The position numbers and the translations under genes were made by a program. The notes beneath the pieces are model-generated. The model was not told where the DNA came from. It worked only from the letters and a program-made list of their open reading frames with translations, and ran no database searches. A DNA stretch of 6,647 nt from Methanomicrobia archaeon (GTDB lineage: Archaea; Halobacteriota; Syntropharchaeia; Alkanophagales; Methanospirareceae): contig JAFGKP010000011.1 of the NCBI GenBank assembly GCA_016928455.1, forward strand, positions 1 to 6,647. Direction: 5' to 3'. Shown here piece after piece: positions 1-4,673 of this stretch. The number at the start of each line of letters is the position of its first letter. Within the stretch, counting starts at the first letter, position 1.

Positions 1-480
1 CTCCACGTTCACGCTCGCGCCGATCGGTCGCAGGACATCAGAGAAGGTGAGGTTGAACGAGGGCTTCTTCGTGAAGGTCAGCTCGATGTCCACCGGTTTC
101 GAGGCCAGCCCGAGTTCCGTCACGTCCGAGACAAAGTTCGATTTCGATTTGATGTGCTCGCCGTGCTTCGACCGCAGCGTGGCACTGCGCAGCTCCACGA
201 TCTCGTCCATACCGAGCCCTTGCGCGAACCATTGGCTCGGCTCTTCGAACCGCCCCAGTTCCATGTCCGCTTCCTTTGGTTCTAACACCGACATCGGGCC
301 GACCCGGACATTCGGATAGCCGATGCGACCGACGAAGATCGAAGTTGACGGCCCGAAGTATTCAGTGGCGTTGGCAAATTCGGCGTATCTCGTGCGTTTA
401 CGCAATGCGGCGAGTAACGGGCACGATTGACGGCCGCATAACAACCGTGAGCCCTTACAGACGATACACAGGCGGTGCAT
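1..480 (-). CDS. nreA: NreA-family archaeal DNA-repair protein, N-terminal part (cut by the left edge)
   Basis: An open frame runs from an ATG at 480 down through position 1, giving the first 160 residues; an in-frame TGA sits directly upstream (481-483), so the start is fixed. The N-terminus shows four cysteines, C5, C8, C15 and C20, in the arrangement CIVCKGSRLLCG...CPLL, typical of the zinc-binding start of archaeal Nre proteins. Further family-like segments are FVGRIGYPNVRVGP (residues 49-62), an EIVELRSATLRS segment (93-104) and KPVDIELTFTKKP (128-140). Known of the family: NreA is confined to archaea, often ends in a PCNA-interacting motif, and has been linked to tolerance of DNA damage in Haloferax. 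The C-terminal part, including any PCNA motif, lies outside the window. No good Shine-Dalgarno precedes the start, so the mRNA may have a very short leader. The gene is divergent from the arsenate-reductase-like start at 578. I am confident of the family from motif recognition; the exact role is known only by analogy. Confidence 0.87.
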   Translation of the reverse strand, partial: MHRLCIVCKGSRLLCGRQSCPLLAALRKRTRYAEFANATEYFGPSTSIFVGRIGYPNVRVGPMSVLEPKEADMELGRFEEPSQWFAQGLGMDEIVELRSATLRSKHGEHIKSKSNFVSDVTELGLASKPVDIELTFTKKPSFNLTFSDVLRPIGASVNVE

Positions 481-511
481 TCAGTACTCGGTTCTTAGAT
501 TATCACGGGCG

Positions 512-521
512 CATATCTAAG
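512..521 (-). promoter_or_regulatory. Possible TATA box for nreA
   Basis: Read on the minus strand the sequence is CTTAGATATG, a reasonable archaeal TATA-like element about 32-41 bases before the nreA ATG. Transcription starting about 25 bases downstream would leave a leader of only some 5-15 bases, which fits the absence of a Shine-Dalgarno. This is inferred from spacing and composition only. Confidence 0.3.
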
Positions 522-577
522 TTCGGTCGTGGGCAGTTATCGCTGGGCGGATAGAAGTGTAAACTGGAAGGGGACGC

Positions 578-796
578 ATGTCAGCAAAGAAGAGCGTGCT
601 CTTTTTCTGCATGCACAACTCGGCACGATTGCAGATGGCCGAAGATTTTCTCAACGCGCTCTATGGCAATCGGGCAATTACGACAGTAACCACAGTTGGT
701 TATGGGGACCTTTATCCAGAGTCTATGTGGGGTAGGATATTGGCTATCATAGTAATGGTTATAGGGATTGGTTTTTTTTGCCCTTTTTACAGCTAA
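578..796 (+). pseudogene. Chimeric frame: arsenate reductase (LMW-PTPase) N-terminus fused to K+ channel pore
   Basis: The frame starts at an ATG with GGAAGGGGA (566-574) just upstream. Residues 1-32 read as the start of an ArsC-type arsenate reductase: VLFFCMHNSAR contains the phosphatase loop C-x5-R (C11, R17), followed by QMAEDFLNALYG. From residue 33 the frame switches, without a break, to a potassium-channel pore: ITTVTTVGYGDLYP carries the selectivity filter TVGYGD, followed by a hydrophobic second transmembrane helix (RILAIIVMVIGIGFF). The reductase lacks about 100 residues and its later catalytic aspartate; the channel lacks its first transmembrane helix. The frame then goes out of register in eight T's (772-779) and stops at 794-796. 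The junction near 667-678 lies between two GGCAAT copies (665-670 and 673-678) and marks a drop in GC content. It is most likely a recombination remnant or an assembly join; neither function should survive. Confidence 0.8.
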
Positions 797-995
797 CATC
801 GCTGCATATTTTGTAGATAAGGATAAAACCTCGGAAGCAACTCAAGTAATCGAACATCAATCGTTGTTAAAAAGTATGGATGAAATCTCAAATAAGATAG
901 AAGATATTAAAGGTGAAAATCGATTATCATTCGAAGAGGTGGGAAAGTTGTCAAAAAAGAGTGATGAAATTTATCGAATGGAGATCAAAAAATAA
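768..995 (+). pseudogene. K+ channel C-terminal remnant, +1 frame after the T8 run
   Basis: This frame continues the channel of the preceding entry. Dropping one T from the run at 772-779 gives an uninterrupted reading from GIGFF into ALFTANIAAYFVDKDK, the end of the second transmembrane helix and its cytoplasmic exit. The remaining ~50 residues are highly charged and look helical or coiled-coil (a stretch around SLLKSMDEISNKIEDIKG), as expected for the cytoplasmic tail of a small two-helix channel (Ion_trans_2 family). On its own the ATG at 768 would give only half a transmembrane helix plus the tail, with no obvious ribosome site, so I read it as the 3' half of a disrupted gene and not as a separate protein. 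GC content over 781-900 is about 34% (41 of 120), far below msrA. Stop at 993-995. Confidence 0.7.
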
Positions 996-1110
996 AGAGT
1001 TACAGTGTAATATCTCTCATCTGCAATCTCTAAAAAATATTTTGTGGGATGGCGAGTAATCCAAGCTGTTTTGGTATATTGAAGCCGCTCATCTCAAAAA
1101 GCTCGCCAAA

Positions 1111-1401
1111 TCATTCCTCTCGCAAGAGCATCATGAGCTTGTAAATCTCCTTTCGATGCCCAAATGCTACCAATATAATATCCTTCTCCGCGTCGTTTAC
1201 CTTATATACCAGCCGATATCTCCCTTTTACCCTGATAGACCGATATGGATTGAGTTCGTATTTTAATGCCTTTCCCGTGTATGGTGCATCCTGTAATTTC
1301 TCTACCCGCTTTGCCGTTTCTTCCATTAACGTTCGATCTTTCTTCTTTAATTTCTCTATTTGCTTCTCGAACGTCCGTGTATATTTCAGCTGGTAACTCA
1401 C
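1111..1401 (-). CDS. relE: RelE/ParE-superfamily toxin, probable mRNA interferase
   Basis: The protein is 96 residues, the usual size of RelE-type toxins, which cleave mRNA on the ribosome when released from their antitoxin. Family-like features are the N-terminal YQLKYTRTFEKQIEKL segment (helical, basic), a central NPYRSIRVKGRYRLVYKV strand pair (residues 51-68) with clustered arginines R54, R57, R61 and R63, and the terminal FGHRKEIY motif (80-87) with H82, R83 and Y87. These are the positions usually implicated in RNA binding or catalysis. The start is a GTG (1399-1401) overlapping the antitoxin stop codon by four bases (GTGA), which implies translational coupling downstream of the antitoxin. 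A ParE-like gyrase toxin is the alternative, but the GHRKEIY ending favours RelE. The low GC content and the TA type suggest horizontal arrival. Confidence 0.87.
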   Translation of the reverse strand: MSYQLKYTRTFEKQIEKLKKKDRTLMEETAKRVEKLQDAPYTGKALKYELNPYRSIRVKGRYRLVYKVNDAEKDIILVAFGHRKEIYKLMMLLREE

Positions 1402-1622
1402 TCTAAAAAAAGTCCCCTCAAATCATCAGCTGTTTTAAGTTCTTTAATTGCACCTGCTTTGATATCCTTTTCACTTTCAGTTAGCTGGATCATCAAATTT
1501 TGATCACTCAAAATTTCTACGGTCTCAATTAACGATTCCACTTCGCTCAGTAGACTCTCGAAATCATCCTTACTCATTACGACCTCCCCATTTGCCTCCT
1601 TTAATTTTATAATATCTATCAT
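1398..1622 (-). CDS. relB: RelB-like antitoxin of the RelE toxin
   Basis: This 74-residue acidic protein is encoded immediately before the toxin and overlaps it by four bases, the standard antitoxin-first order. An N-terminal strand-like part (IIKLKEANGEVVMSKDDF) resembles the DNA-binding half of Phd/RelB-type antitoxins. The part around ETVEILSDQNLMIQLTESE (33-51) followed by KDIKAG is the typical toxin-wrapping helix plus linker of archaeal and bacterial RelB proteins. The ATG at 1622 is preferred because the strand residues upstream of the internal ATG at 1577 look family-like. The internal ATG has the better ribosome site (GGGGAGGTC just before it), so a shorter product cannot be excluded. 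Antitoxins of this type normally repress their own operon, and inverted sequences upstream (see 1704-1715) could be operators. I infer the partnership from position and family. Confidence 0.82.
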   Translation of the reverse strand: MIDIIKLKEANGEVVMSKDDFESLLSEVESLIETVEILSDQNLMIQLTESEKDIKAGAIKELKTADDLRGLFLE

Positions 1623-1661
1623 CCTGTTTTGTTCTTACCCCCTAGTTTTAAATTTATGTTT

Positions 1662-1677
1662 GGTATACTTATATCTG
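1662..1677. promoter_or_regulatory. TATA-like element between relB and msrA, usable in either direction
   Basis: The stretch GGTATACTTATATC carries a TATA-like core on both strands. On the minus strand (GATATAAGTATACC) it is about 40-55 bases before the antitoxin ATG. On the plus strand (ACTTATATC) it would start an msrA transcript near 1700, leaving a leader of over 100 bases that contains the duplicated msrA start. Spacing and composition are the only evidence. Confidence 0.35.
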
Positions 1678-1703
1678 TCCCTTATCACAATTAGTCATCG
1701 GAT

Positions 1704-1715
1704 GGTTACGTAACC
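1704..1715. promoter_or_regulatory. 12-bp perfect palindrome, candidate operator
   Basis: GGTTACGTAACC is self-complementary over all twelve bases. It sits between the divergently transcribed toxin-antitoxin operon and msrA, about 80 bases before the antitoxin start and downstream of the proposed plus-strand TATA element. Its position suits a dimeric repressor, for example the antitoxin itself, but only one copy was seen. Confidence 0.35.
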
Positions 1716-1745
1716 GTGAACACCTTTCCCGATTACTATTCTGTT

Positions 1746-1851
1746 AACTGACATCTGAGGACAAAAGCGATGCACAAAGCTACGTTCGGCGCAGGCTGAA
1801 CTGACATCTGAGGACAAAAGCGATGCACAAAGCTACGTTCGGCGCAGGCTG
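1746..1851 (+). repeat. Perfect 53-bp tandem duplication of the msrA 5' end
   Basis: Copy 1 (1746-1798) and copy 2 (1799-1851) are identical and directly adjacent. Each unit begins AACTGACATCTGAGGAC and ends GCGCAGGCTG. It carries the ribosome binding site TGAGGA, the ATG and the first nine codons of msrA plus two bases of the tenth. Copy 2 continues into the full gene. The unit length is not a multiple of three, so the two starts are in different frames. Confidence 0.97.
1770..1799 (+). other. Nine-codon mini-ORF in the msrA leader (duplicated start)
   Basis: Copy 1 of the duplication has an intact TGAGGA (1756-1761) and ATG, and reads MHKATFGAG followed by TGA. The stop arises at the join: the last two repeat bases TG meet the A that begins copy 2, so TGA falls where the catalytic Cys codon TGT lies in the real gene. 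If transcription starts upstream of 1750, ribosomes would load here first, terminate at 1799, and could re-initiate at the msrA ATG 23 bases further on. Whether it is translated is unknown. Confidence 0.45.
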
Positions 1852-2290
1852 TTTCTGGGGTGTTGAAGCAGCCTTCCGCTGCGTGCAGGGTGTGCTTGAG
1901 ACAGCAGTAGGCTACATGGGTGGCACCTTAGAGAACCCCACCTACGAGGACGTCTGCACCGATCGTACGGGTCATGCAGAGGTGGTGGAAGTCGTCTACG
2001 ATCCGTCCGTCGTTTCGTACGCCGAGCTGCTGAACGTCTTCTGGCGCATCCACGACCCGACCCAGCGTAACCGTCAGGGTCCGGATGTTGGTACGCAGTA
2101 CCGATCCGTCATCTTCTACCATACTCCGGAACAGGAACAAACGGCACGCGCCTCCAGAGAGCGGCTACAGCAATCAGGTAAGTACAAAAGTGAGATCGTG
2201 ACGGAGATCCAGCCGGCAACGACCTTCTGGCGTGCGGAAGAGTACCATCAACGGTACTTCGAGCGGCGCGGGCTCAGGCCCTGCACATGA
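1823..2290 (+). CDS. msrA: Peptide-methionine (S)-S-oxide reductase MsrA
   Basis: MsrA reduces the S-epimer of methionine sulfoxide in oxidised proteins, using thioredoxin-type reductant in the cytoplasm. The 155-residue protein has the catalytic motif GCFWG with nucleophile C10 and conserved E15 or nearby acid in VEAAF. It also has the GYMGG loop (30-34), VCTDRTGHAEVVEVVYDP (44-61) with the conserved GHAE, the core segment GPDVGTQYRSVIFY, and AEEYHQRYFERRGL near the end. A cysteine two residues from the C-terminus (C154) is placed as a resolving cysteine. It is a compact, complete member with no MsrB domain. TGAGGA (1809-1814) lies eight bases before the ATG. The promoter-proximal 53 bp are duplicated, which may alter translation. 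GC content is about 61% over 1981-2100, so it belongs to the host background, unlike the AT-rich stretch before it. Confidence 0.96.
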   Translation: MHKATFGAGCFWGVEAAFRCVQGVLETAVGYMGGTLENPTYEDVCTDRTGHAEVVEVVYDPSVVSYAELLNVFWRIHDPTQRNRQGPDVGTQYRSVIFYHTPEQEQTARASRERLQQSGKYKSEIVTEIQPATTFWRAEEYHQRYFERRGLRPCT

Positions 2291-2324
2291 AGGTGTTTTG
2301 TGGAGAACTCGGCACGACATCTGT

Positions 2325-2333
2325 TTTAGTATA
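2325..2333 (+). promoter_or_regulatory. Possible TATA box for the zinc-ribbon/carbonic anhydrase unit
   Basis: TTTAGTATA in a GC-richer context lies 82-90 bases before the ATG at 2415. A start ~25 bases downstream gives a leader of about 55 bases that keeps the strong ribosome site. A second candidate, CTTATAAC at 2371-2378, is closer but would leave the ribosome site at the very 5' end. Inferred only. Confidence 0.3.
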
Positions 2334-2341
2334 TCGGGCCC

Positions 2342-2363
2342 GCGTTGAAGGTTAGCGTTGAAG
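2342..2363 (+). repeat. Short direct repeat GCGTTGAAG (two copies, 13-bp period)
   Basis: GCGTTGAAG occurs at 2342-2350 and again at 2355-2363, in the leader region ahead of the zinc-ribbon gene. Two copies near one helical turn apart could bind a regulator, but nine bases repeated once may be chance. Confidence 0.45.
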
Positions 2364-2414
2364 ACCAACCCTTATAACCTGCAGCGCGCTTTTCACCTAC
2401 AGGAGGTGCTGTTT

Positions 2415-2684
2415 ATGGAAGAACCGCAAGGCCCTTTCTGTCAGAGTTGTGGTATGCCGTTGCAAAAGGAGAGCGACTTCGGCACGAACGCTGATGGCTC
2501 AACAAGCCACGAATACTGCACCTATTGCTTCCAGAACGGTGCATTCACGCAGCCGGACATCACGAAAGATGCGATGATCGGGAAAGTTATAGGAATGATG
2601 GTCGCCATGAATATTATGCCGGAGGAACAGGCGAAAGCGCTGGCCACTACCTTCATCCCAACACTTAAACGCTGGCGGCGATAA
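2415..2684 (+). CDS. Small four-cysteine zinc-ribbon protein (putative zinc ribbon family)
   Basis: The 89-residue protein has an N-terminal ribbon with CQSCGMPL (C9, C12) and YCTYC (C35, C38). Between and after these are the family-like GTNADGSTSHEYC and GAFTQPDIT. This C-x2-C...C-x2-C layout matches the widespread small 'putative zinc ribbon' proteins whose biochemical role is unknown. A helical C-terminal tail with a methionine-rich part (MIGKVIGMMVAMNIMPEEQ) and a basic end (LKRWRR) follows. I chose the ATG at 2415 because AGGAGGTG (2401-2408) lies six bases before it; an in-frame TTG at 2358 has no ribosome site and would add non-conserved residues. The carbonic-anhydrase-like gene begins 20 bases after the stop, so the two are likely co-transcribed. 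Zinc binding is inferred from the cysteines; a regulatory or metal-delivery role would be speculation. Confidence 0.88.
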   Translation: MEEPQGPFCQSCGMPLQKESDFGTNADGSTSHEYCTYCFQNGAFTQPDITKDAMIGKVIGMMVAMNIMPEEQAKALATTFIPTLKRWRR

Positions 2685-2704
2685 AACGGGGATAGTGGGT
2701 GATC

Positions 2705-3268
2705 ATGAAGGAGCGTGTGAGGATTCGCGGCTTCGAGGGCTACTATCCGAAACTGGCGGACCCCGTGTATATCGACCCTCTGGCCACGTTGATCGGTAAC
2801 GTGGAGCTGGGGGACCATGTGAGTGTCTGGCCGAATGCGGTGATTCGGGGCGATCCTTATGAGATTCGGATTGGCGCGTGGTCGAACATCCAGGACAACT
2901 GTGTCGTGCACGGTGATGCTGGCCATGCGACGCGTATCGGCGAATACTGTGTGGTGGGGCACGGTGCAATCGTGCATGGCTGCACGGTCGAAGACGGTTG
3001 CATCGTTGGTATGGGCTCCATAATCCTCAACGGGGTCACCGTAGGTACGGGCTGCATCGTTGGTGCCGGTGCTCTGCTGCCCCCGGGAAAGACCTATCCG
3101 CCCGGGAGCATGATCCTCGGGAGCCCCGGTCGCGTCGTCCGCAGTCTCACGATTGACGAGATCGCAGGCATACGGGAACATGCCGCGTACTACTGGGCGA
3201 AGGCGCAGGGGCACGTGAAGGAGCTGAAAGCGCATTTACGTTCACAATACGAATTCTCAGGGAGCTGA
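2705..3268 (+). CDS. Gamma-class carbonic anhydrase-like left-handed beta-helix protein
   Basis: Gamma carbonic anhydrases are trimers of left-handed beta-helices that interconvert CO2 and bicarbonate at a metal site shared between subunits. The 187 residues show hexapeptide-repeat turns from about residue 23 to 135 (IGNVELGD, IGAWSNIQDN, IGEYCVVGHG, VEDGCIVGMGS, VGTGCIVGAG). Using the Methanosarcina Cam pattern, the metal ligands are all present: H69 (VVHGD), H86 and H91 (VGHGAIVHG). The helper residues R48 and D50 (IRGD) and Q63 (NIQDN) are there too. The acidic loop with proton-shuttle glutamate of Cam is absent, so it resembles the CamH/YrdA/PaaY-like branch, in which activity varies. There is no signal peptide, so it is cytoplasmic. 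The start at 2705 is preferred over GTG 2699 because GGGTGATC directly before it pairs with the 16S tail; the GTG lies inside that site. Family assignment is firm, enzymatic activity less so. Confidence 0.92.
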   Translation: MKERVRIRGFEGYYPKLADPVYIDPLATLIGNVELGDHVSVWPNAVIRGDPYEIRIGAWSNIQDNCVVHGDAGHATRIGEYCVVGHGAIVHGCTVEDGCIVGMGSIILNGVTVGTGCIVGAGALLPPGKTYPPGSMILGSPGRVVRSLTIDEIAGIREHAAYYWAKAQGHVKELKAHLRSQYEFSGS

Positions 3269-3293
3269 GCCAACGTTTATGTTCTCTGTCGCC

Positions 3294-3303
3294 CTTTTAT
3301 ACC
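3294..3303 (+). promoter_or_regulatory. Possible TATA box for the MIP18-family gene
   Basis: CTTTTATACC lies 50-59 bases before the ATG at 3353, in the 84-base gap after the carbonic-anhydrase-like gene. A transcript starting about 25 bases downstream would carry the purine-rich ribosome site, so this gene may be transcribed separately. Position and sequence are the only evidence. Confidence 0.4.
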
Positions 3304-3352
3304 CTACGGTACTTTAGTGAGGAGCGAGGTAAGGAGGAGGCGAAAAGGAAGC

Positions 3353-3661
3353 ATGGCAGAAGCATTAACGGAAGAGAAAGCCCGTGCAGCGATCGCGCCG
3401 GTCAAACACCCTGCAATCGATCGGACGCTGGTCGAGCTCGGCATTGCAAAGGACGTGAAGGTCGACGGGAATAAGGTCACGATCACGCTGGCGCTACCGT
3501 TCGTTGGCGTGCCCGTGCCGATCCGACAGATACTCATGAACTCGTTGCAGGAGCCTCTGGAGAAGCTGGGCGCTGAGGTCGCGTTTGAGGTCGTCATCAT
3601 GGATCCGGAAGCGCTCCAGCGGTTCCTGAAGCTCGAGCAGGAAGGTTGGAAGGGTCTCTAA
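3353..3661 (+). CDS. MIP18/DUF59-family protein (Fe-S assembly-like) lacking the usual cysteine
   Basis: The 102-residue protein follows the MIP18/DUF59 pattern: a first helix with VKHPAIDRTLVELGIAKDV (about 18-36), the strand pair VKVDGNKVTITLALP, a helix IRQILMNSLQEPLEKLG, a third strand AEVAFEVVIM, and a tail ending in a tryptophan (EGWKGL). Family members (SufT, Cia2/FAM96, ApbC-linked proteins) assist assembly or transfer of Fe-S clusters. In most of them a conserved cysteine sits in the loop after the second strand. Here that loop reads LPFVGVPVPIRQ and the whole protein has no cysteine, so cluster binding through that residue is not possible. The ATG at 3353 is preferred, with AAGGAGGAGG (3331-3340) and AAAGGAA upstream. 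A GTG at 3317 in frame would add a basic, arginine-rich stretch encoded by the ribosome site itself. The function could be a scaffold or a derived role; I cannot say. Confidence 0.8.
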   Translation: MAEALTEEKARAAIAPVKHPAIDRTLVELGIAKDVKVDGNKVTITLALPFVGVPVPIRQILMNSLQEPLEKLGAEVAFEVVIMDPEALQRFLKLEQEGWKGL

Positions 3662-3733
3662 AACACCGCAACCATTGCAGGAAATGCGCTCAACGCGCTC
3701 ACTATAACTCAGTAATCATAAAAAGAGAAGGAA

Positions 3734-3771
3734 CGTAGCCCTGCTCGTATTCGGGCTACGCCCAGCTTTTT
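3734..3771. terminator. Bidirectional stem-loop terminator between convergent genes
   Basis: CGTAGCCC (3734-3741) and GGGCTACG (3753-3760) form a perfect 8-bp stem around an 11-base loop. A T5 tract at 3767-3771 follows on the plus strand, and an A5 tract at 3720-3724 gives a T tract on the minus strand. It lies between the MIP18-family gene and the convergent SIMPL gene and could end both transcripts. Confidence 0.6.
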
Positions 3772-3815
3772 ATCGTTTCAAAAGCTCACGTTTCAAGAAC
3801 CCATTCGTGGTGTGC

Positions 3816-4562
3816 CTATAAGCATCGGTATTCGACCTGGATGGATGCGCTGATGGTCACGTCCTGCGGCTCAATCGGTGTGGGCGCGACCGTCGGTGCT
3901 GCGGCATACTTAGCGTATTCATCGTAGCCGCCCGCGCGATACGGGTAGCTATACACCCCCGTTTCAGTGGCCGTGGCGACGCCGACGATCTGCAGATCGA
4001 GCCCGCTAGCTAGTGCGTCCGCTTTCGCCCGTGCGTCCGCGCATGCCTCCGTGAGCGCCTGCTGTCGCAGATCCCGCTCTCGCTCTTCGGTCAGCCCGAA
4101 TACAACTTGATTCACCGTGTTAGCACCTGCATAGACGGCCGTGTCGATCACGGGTCCCACCTTATCCAGGTCACGCAACTCGACGGTTATCTCGTTGGTG
4201 ACTCGGTAGCCCAGGATTCCTTCACCTGGCCGCTCGTAGTCCGTAACCGGGTATATCCGGAAATAGCTCGTTTCACGGTCGTCTTTAGGCACGCCCGCTG
4301 CTGCCAGTGCCGCGATCACCGCATCCATCTTGGCCGAGTTCTGCGCCAGCGCATCGGTCACATTCTCAGATTGCGTCTCAACACCCAAATTCACCGTCAC
4401 CTTGTTCGGCGCAGCTTCAATGACTCCCGTGCCTGATACGGCGATGGTGGTATTGCCCGCTGCGTTCGCGGCATTGCCCTCCGAGCTCGTGCCCAGACAG
4501 CCGACCGCCGCCAGACAGACGACCAGTATTGCGATTACGCTTATCGTTCCCAGTTTCTTCAT
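3816..4562 (-). CDS. SIMPL/DUF541-domain exported lipoprotein
   Basis: The 248-residue protein starts with a lysine-containing signal peptide and a hydrophobic core (ISVIAILVVCLAAVGC). The lipobox ends at C22, so it is probably a membrane-anchored lipoprotein outside the cell. From about residue 38 the SIMPL (DUF541, BP26-like) domain follows: TIAVSGTGVIEAAPNKVTV, then VETQSENVTDAL, a YFRIYPVTDY segment, GYRVTNEITVEL, and an alanine-rich helix with ERERDLRQQALTEACADARA. A tyrosine- and proline-rich linker (around APTVAPTPIEP) leads to the last strand VTISASIQVEYRC. Proteins of this family form oligomeric, channel-like rings in bacteria; no archaeal function is established. The ATG at 4562 is chosen because GGAGGTGA (complement of 4571-4578) lies eight bases upstream. 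A GTG at 4574 overlaps that site. The gene is divergent from the large lipoprotein at 4769, and both may share the control region between them. Confidence 0.9.
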   Translation of the reverse strand: MKKLGTISVIAILVVCLAAVGCLGTSSEGNAANAAGNTTIAVSGTGVIEAAPNKVTVNLGVETQSENVTDALAQNSAKMDAVIAALAAAGVPKDDRETSYFRIYPVTDYERPGEGILGYRVTNEITVELRDLDKVGPVIDTAVYAGANTVNQVVFGLTEERERDLRQQALTEACADARAKADALASGLDLQIVGVATATETGVYSYPYRAGGYDEYAKYAAAPTVAPTPIEPQDVTISASIQVEYRCL

Positions 4563-4570
4563 TTTTACTT

Positions 4571-4578
4571 TCACCTCC
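4571..4578 (-). promoter_or_regulatory. Strong Shine-Dalgarno of the SIMPL gene
   Basis: GGAGGTGA on the minus strand lies eight bases before ATG 4562 and decides the start, because the alternative GTG at 4572-4574 is part of this element. Confidence 0.75.
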
Positions 4579-4652
4579 TACGTTCTGTTACTATTACTTG
4601 TGCTCTGCGCGCCACACACTATCGGCGCGCGTTGTAAGAACCTTGCGTGAGG

Positions 4653-4664
4653 GGTTATATAGCC
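4653..4664 (-). promoter_or_regulatory. TATA box of the SIMPL gene
   Basis: Read on the minus strand the sequence is GGCTATATAACC, the best TATA-like element in the window. Transcription about 25 bases downstream (near 4630) would leave a leader of roughly 65 bases with the strong ribosome site. Confidence 0.5.
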
Positions 4665-4673
4665 TTTTCCGTG

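Noticed and set aside
47..319. A plus-strand open frame of 90 codons
   Set aside because: It is antisense to the NreA frame, is serine-rich, and lacks any motif; NreA is supported by the cysteine pattern and several conserved segments.
276..554. A plus-strand open frame overlapping the nreA start and the intergenic gap
   Set aside because: It has no ribosome site and no recognisable protein features, and covers the nreA zinc motif in antisense.
1051..1107. GGCGAG (1051-1056) and CTCGCC (1102-1107) as a terminator or structured RNA
   Set aside because: A 6-bp stem around a 45-base loop is weak, and no T tract follows at the right distance.
1746..1851. The two 53-bp units as a CRISPR or other spaced repeat array
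   Set aside because: They are directly adjacent, without spacers, only two in number, and contain the start of msrA.
2358..2414. N-terminal extension of the zinc-ribbon protein from a TTG
   Set aside because: The TTG has no ribosome site, and the extension would be translated through the strong Shine-Dalgarno that serves the ATG at 2415.
2522..3235. A 237-codon open frame on the minus strand
   Set aside because: It lies opposite the carbonic-anhydrase-like gene and the end of the zinc-ribbon gene; the sequence is rich in His/Arg/Pro with no family resemblance. It is the antisense shadow of GC-rich coding DNA.
4107..4436. A plus-strand open frame inside the SIMPL gene
   Set aside because: It is a histidine/arginine-rich antisense shadow; the minus-strand gene has a signal peptide, a lipobox and domain motifs.
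4330..4650. A plus-strand open frame with a hydrophobic C-terminal part
   Set aside because: The hydrophobic part is the antisense of the SIMPL signal peptide and control region; there is no independent support.
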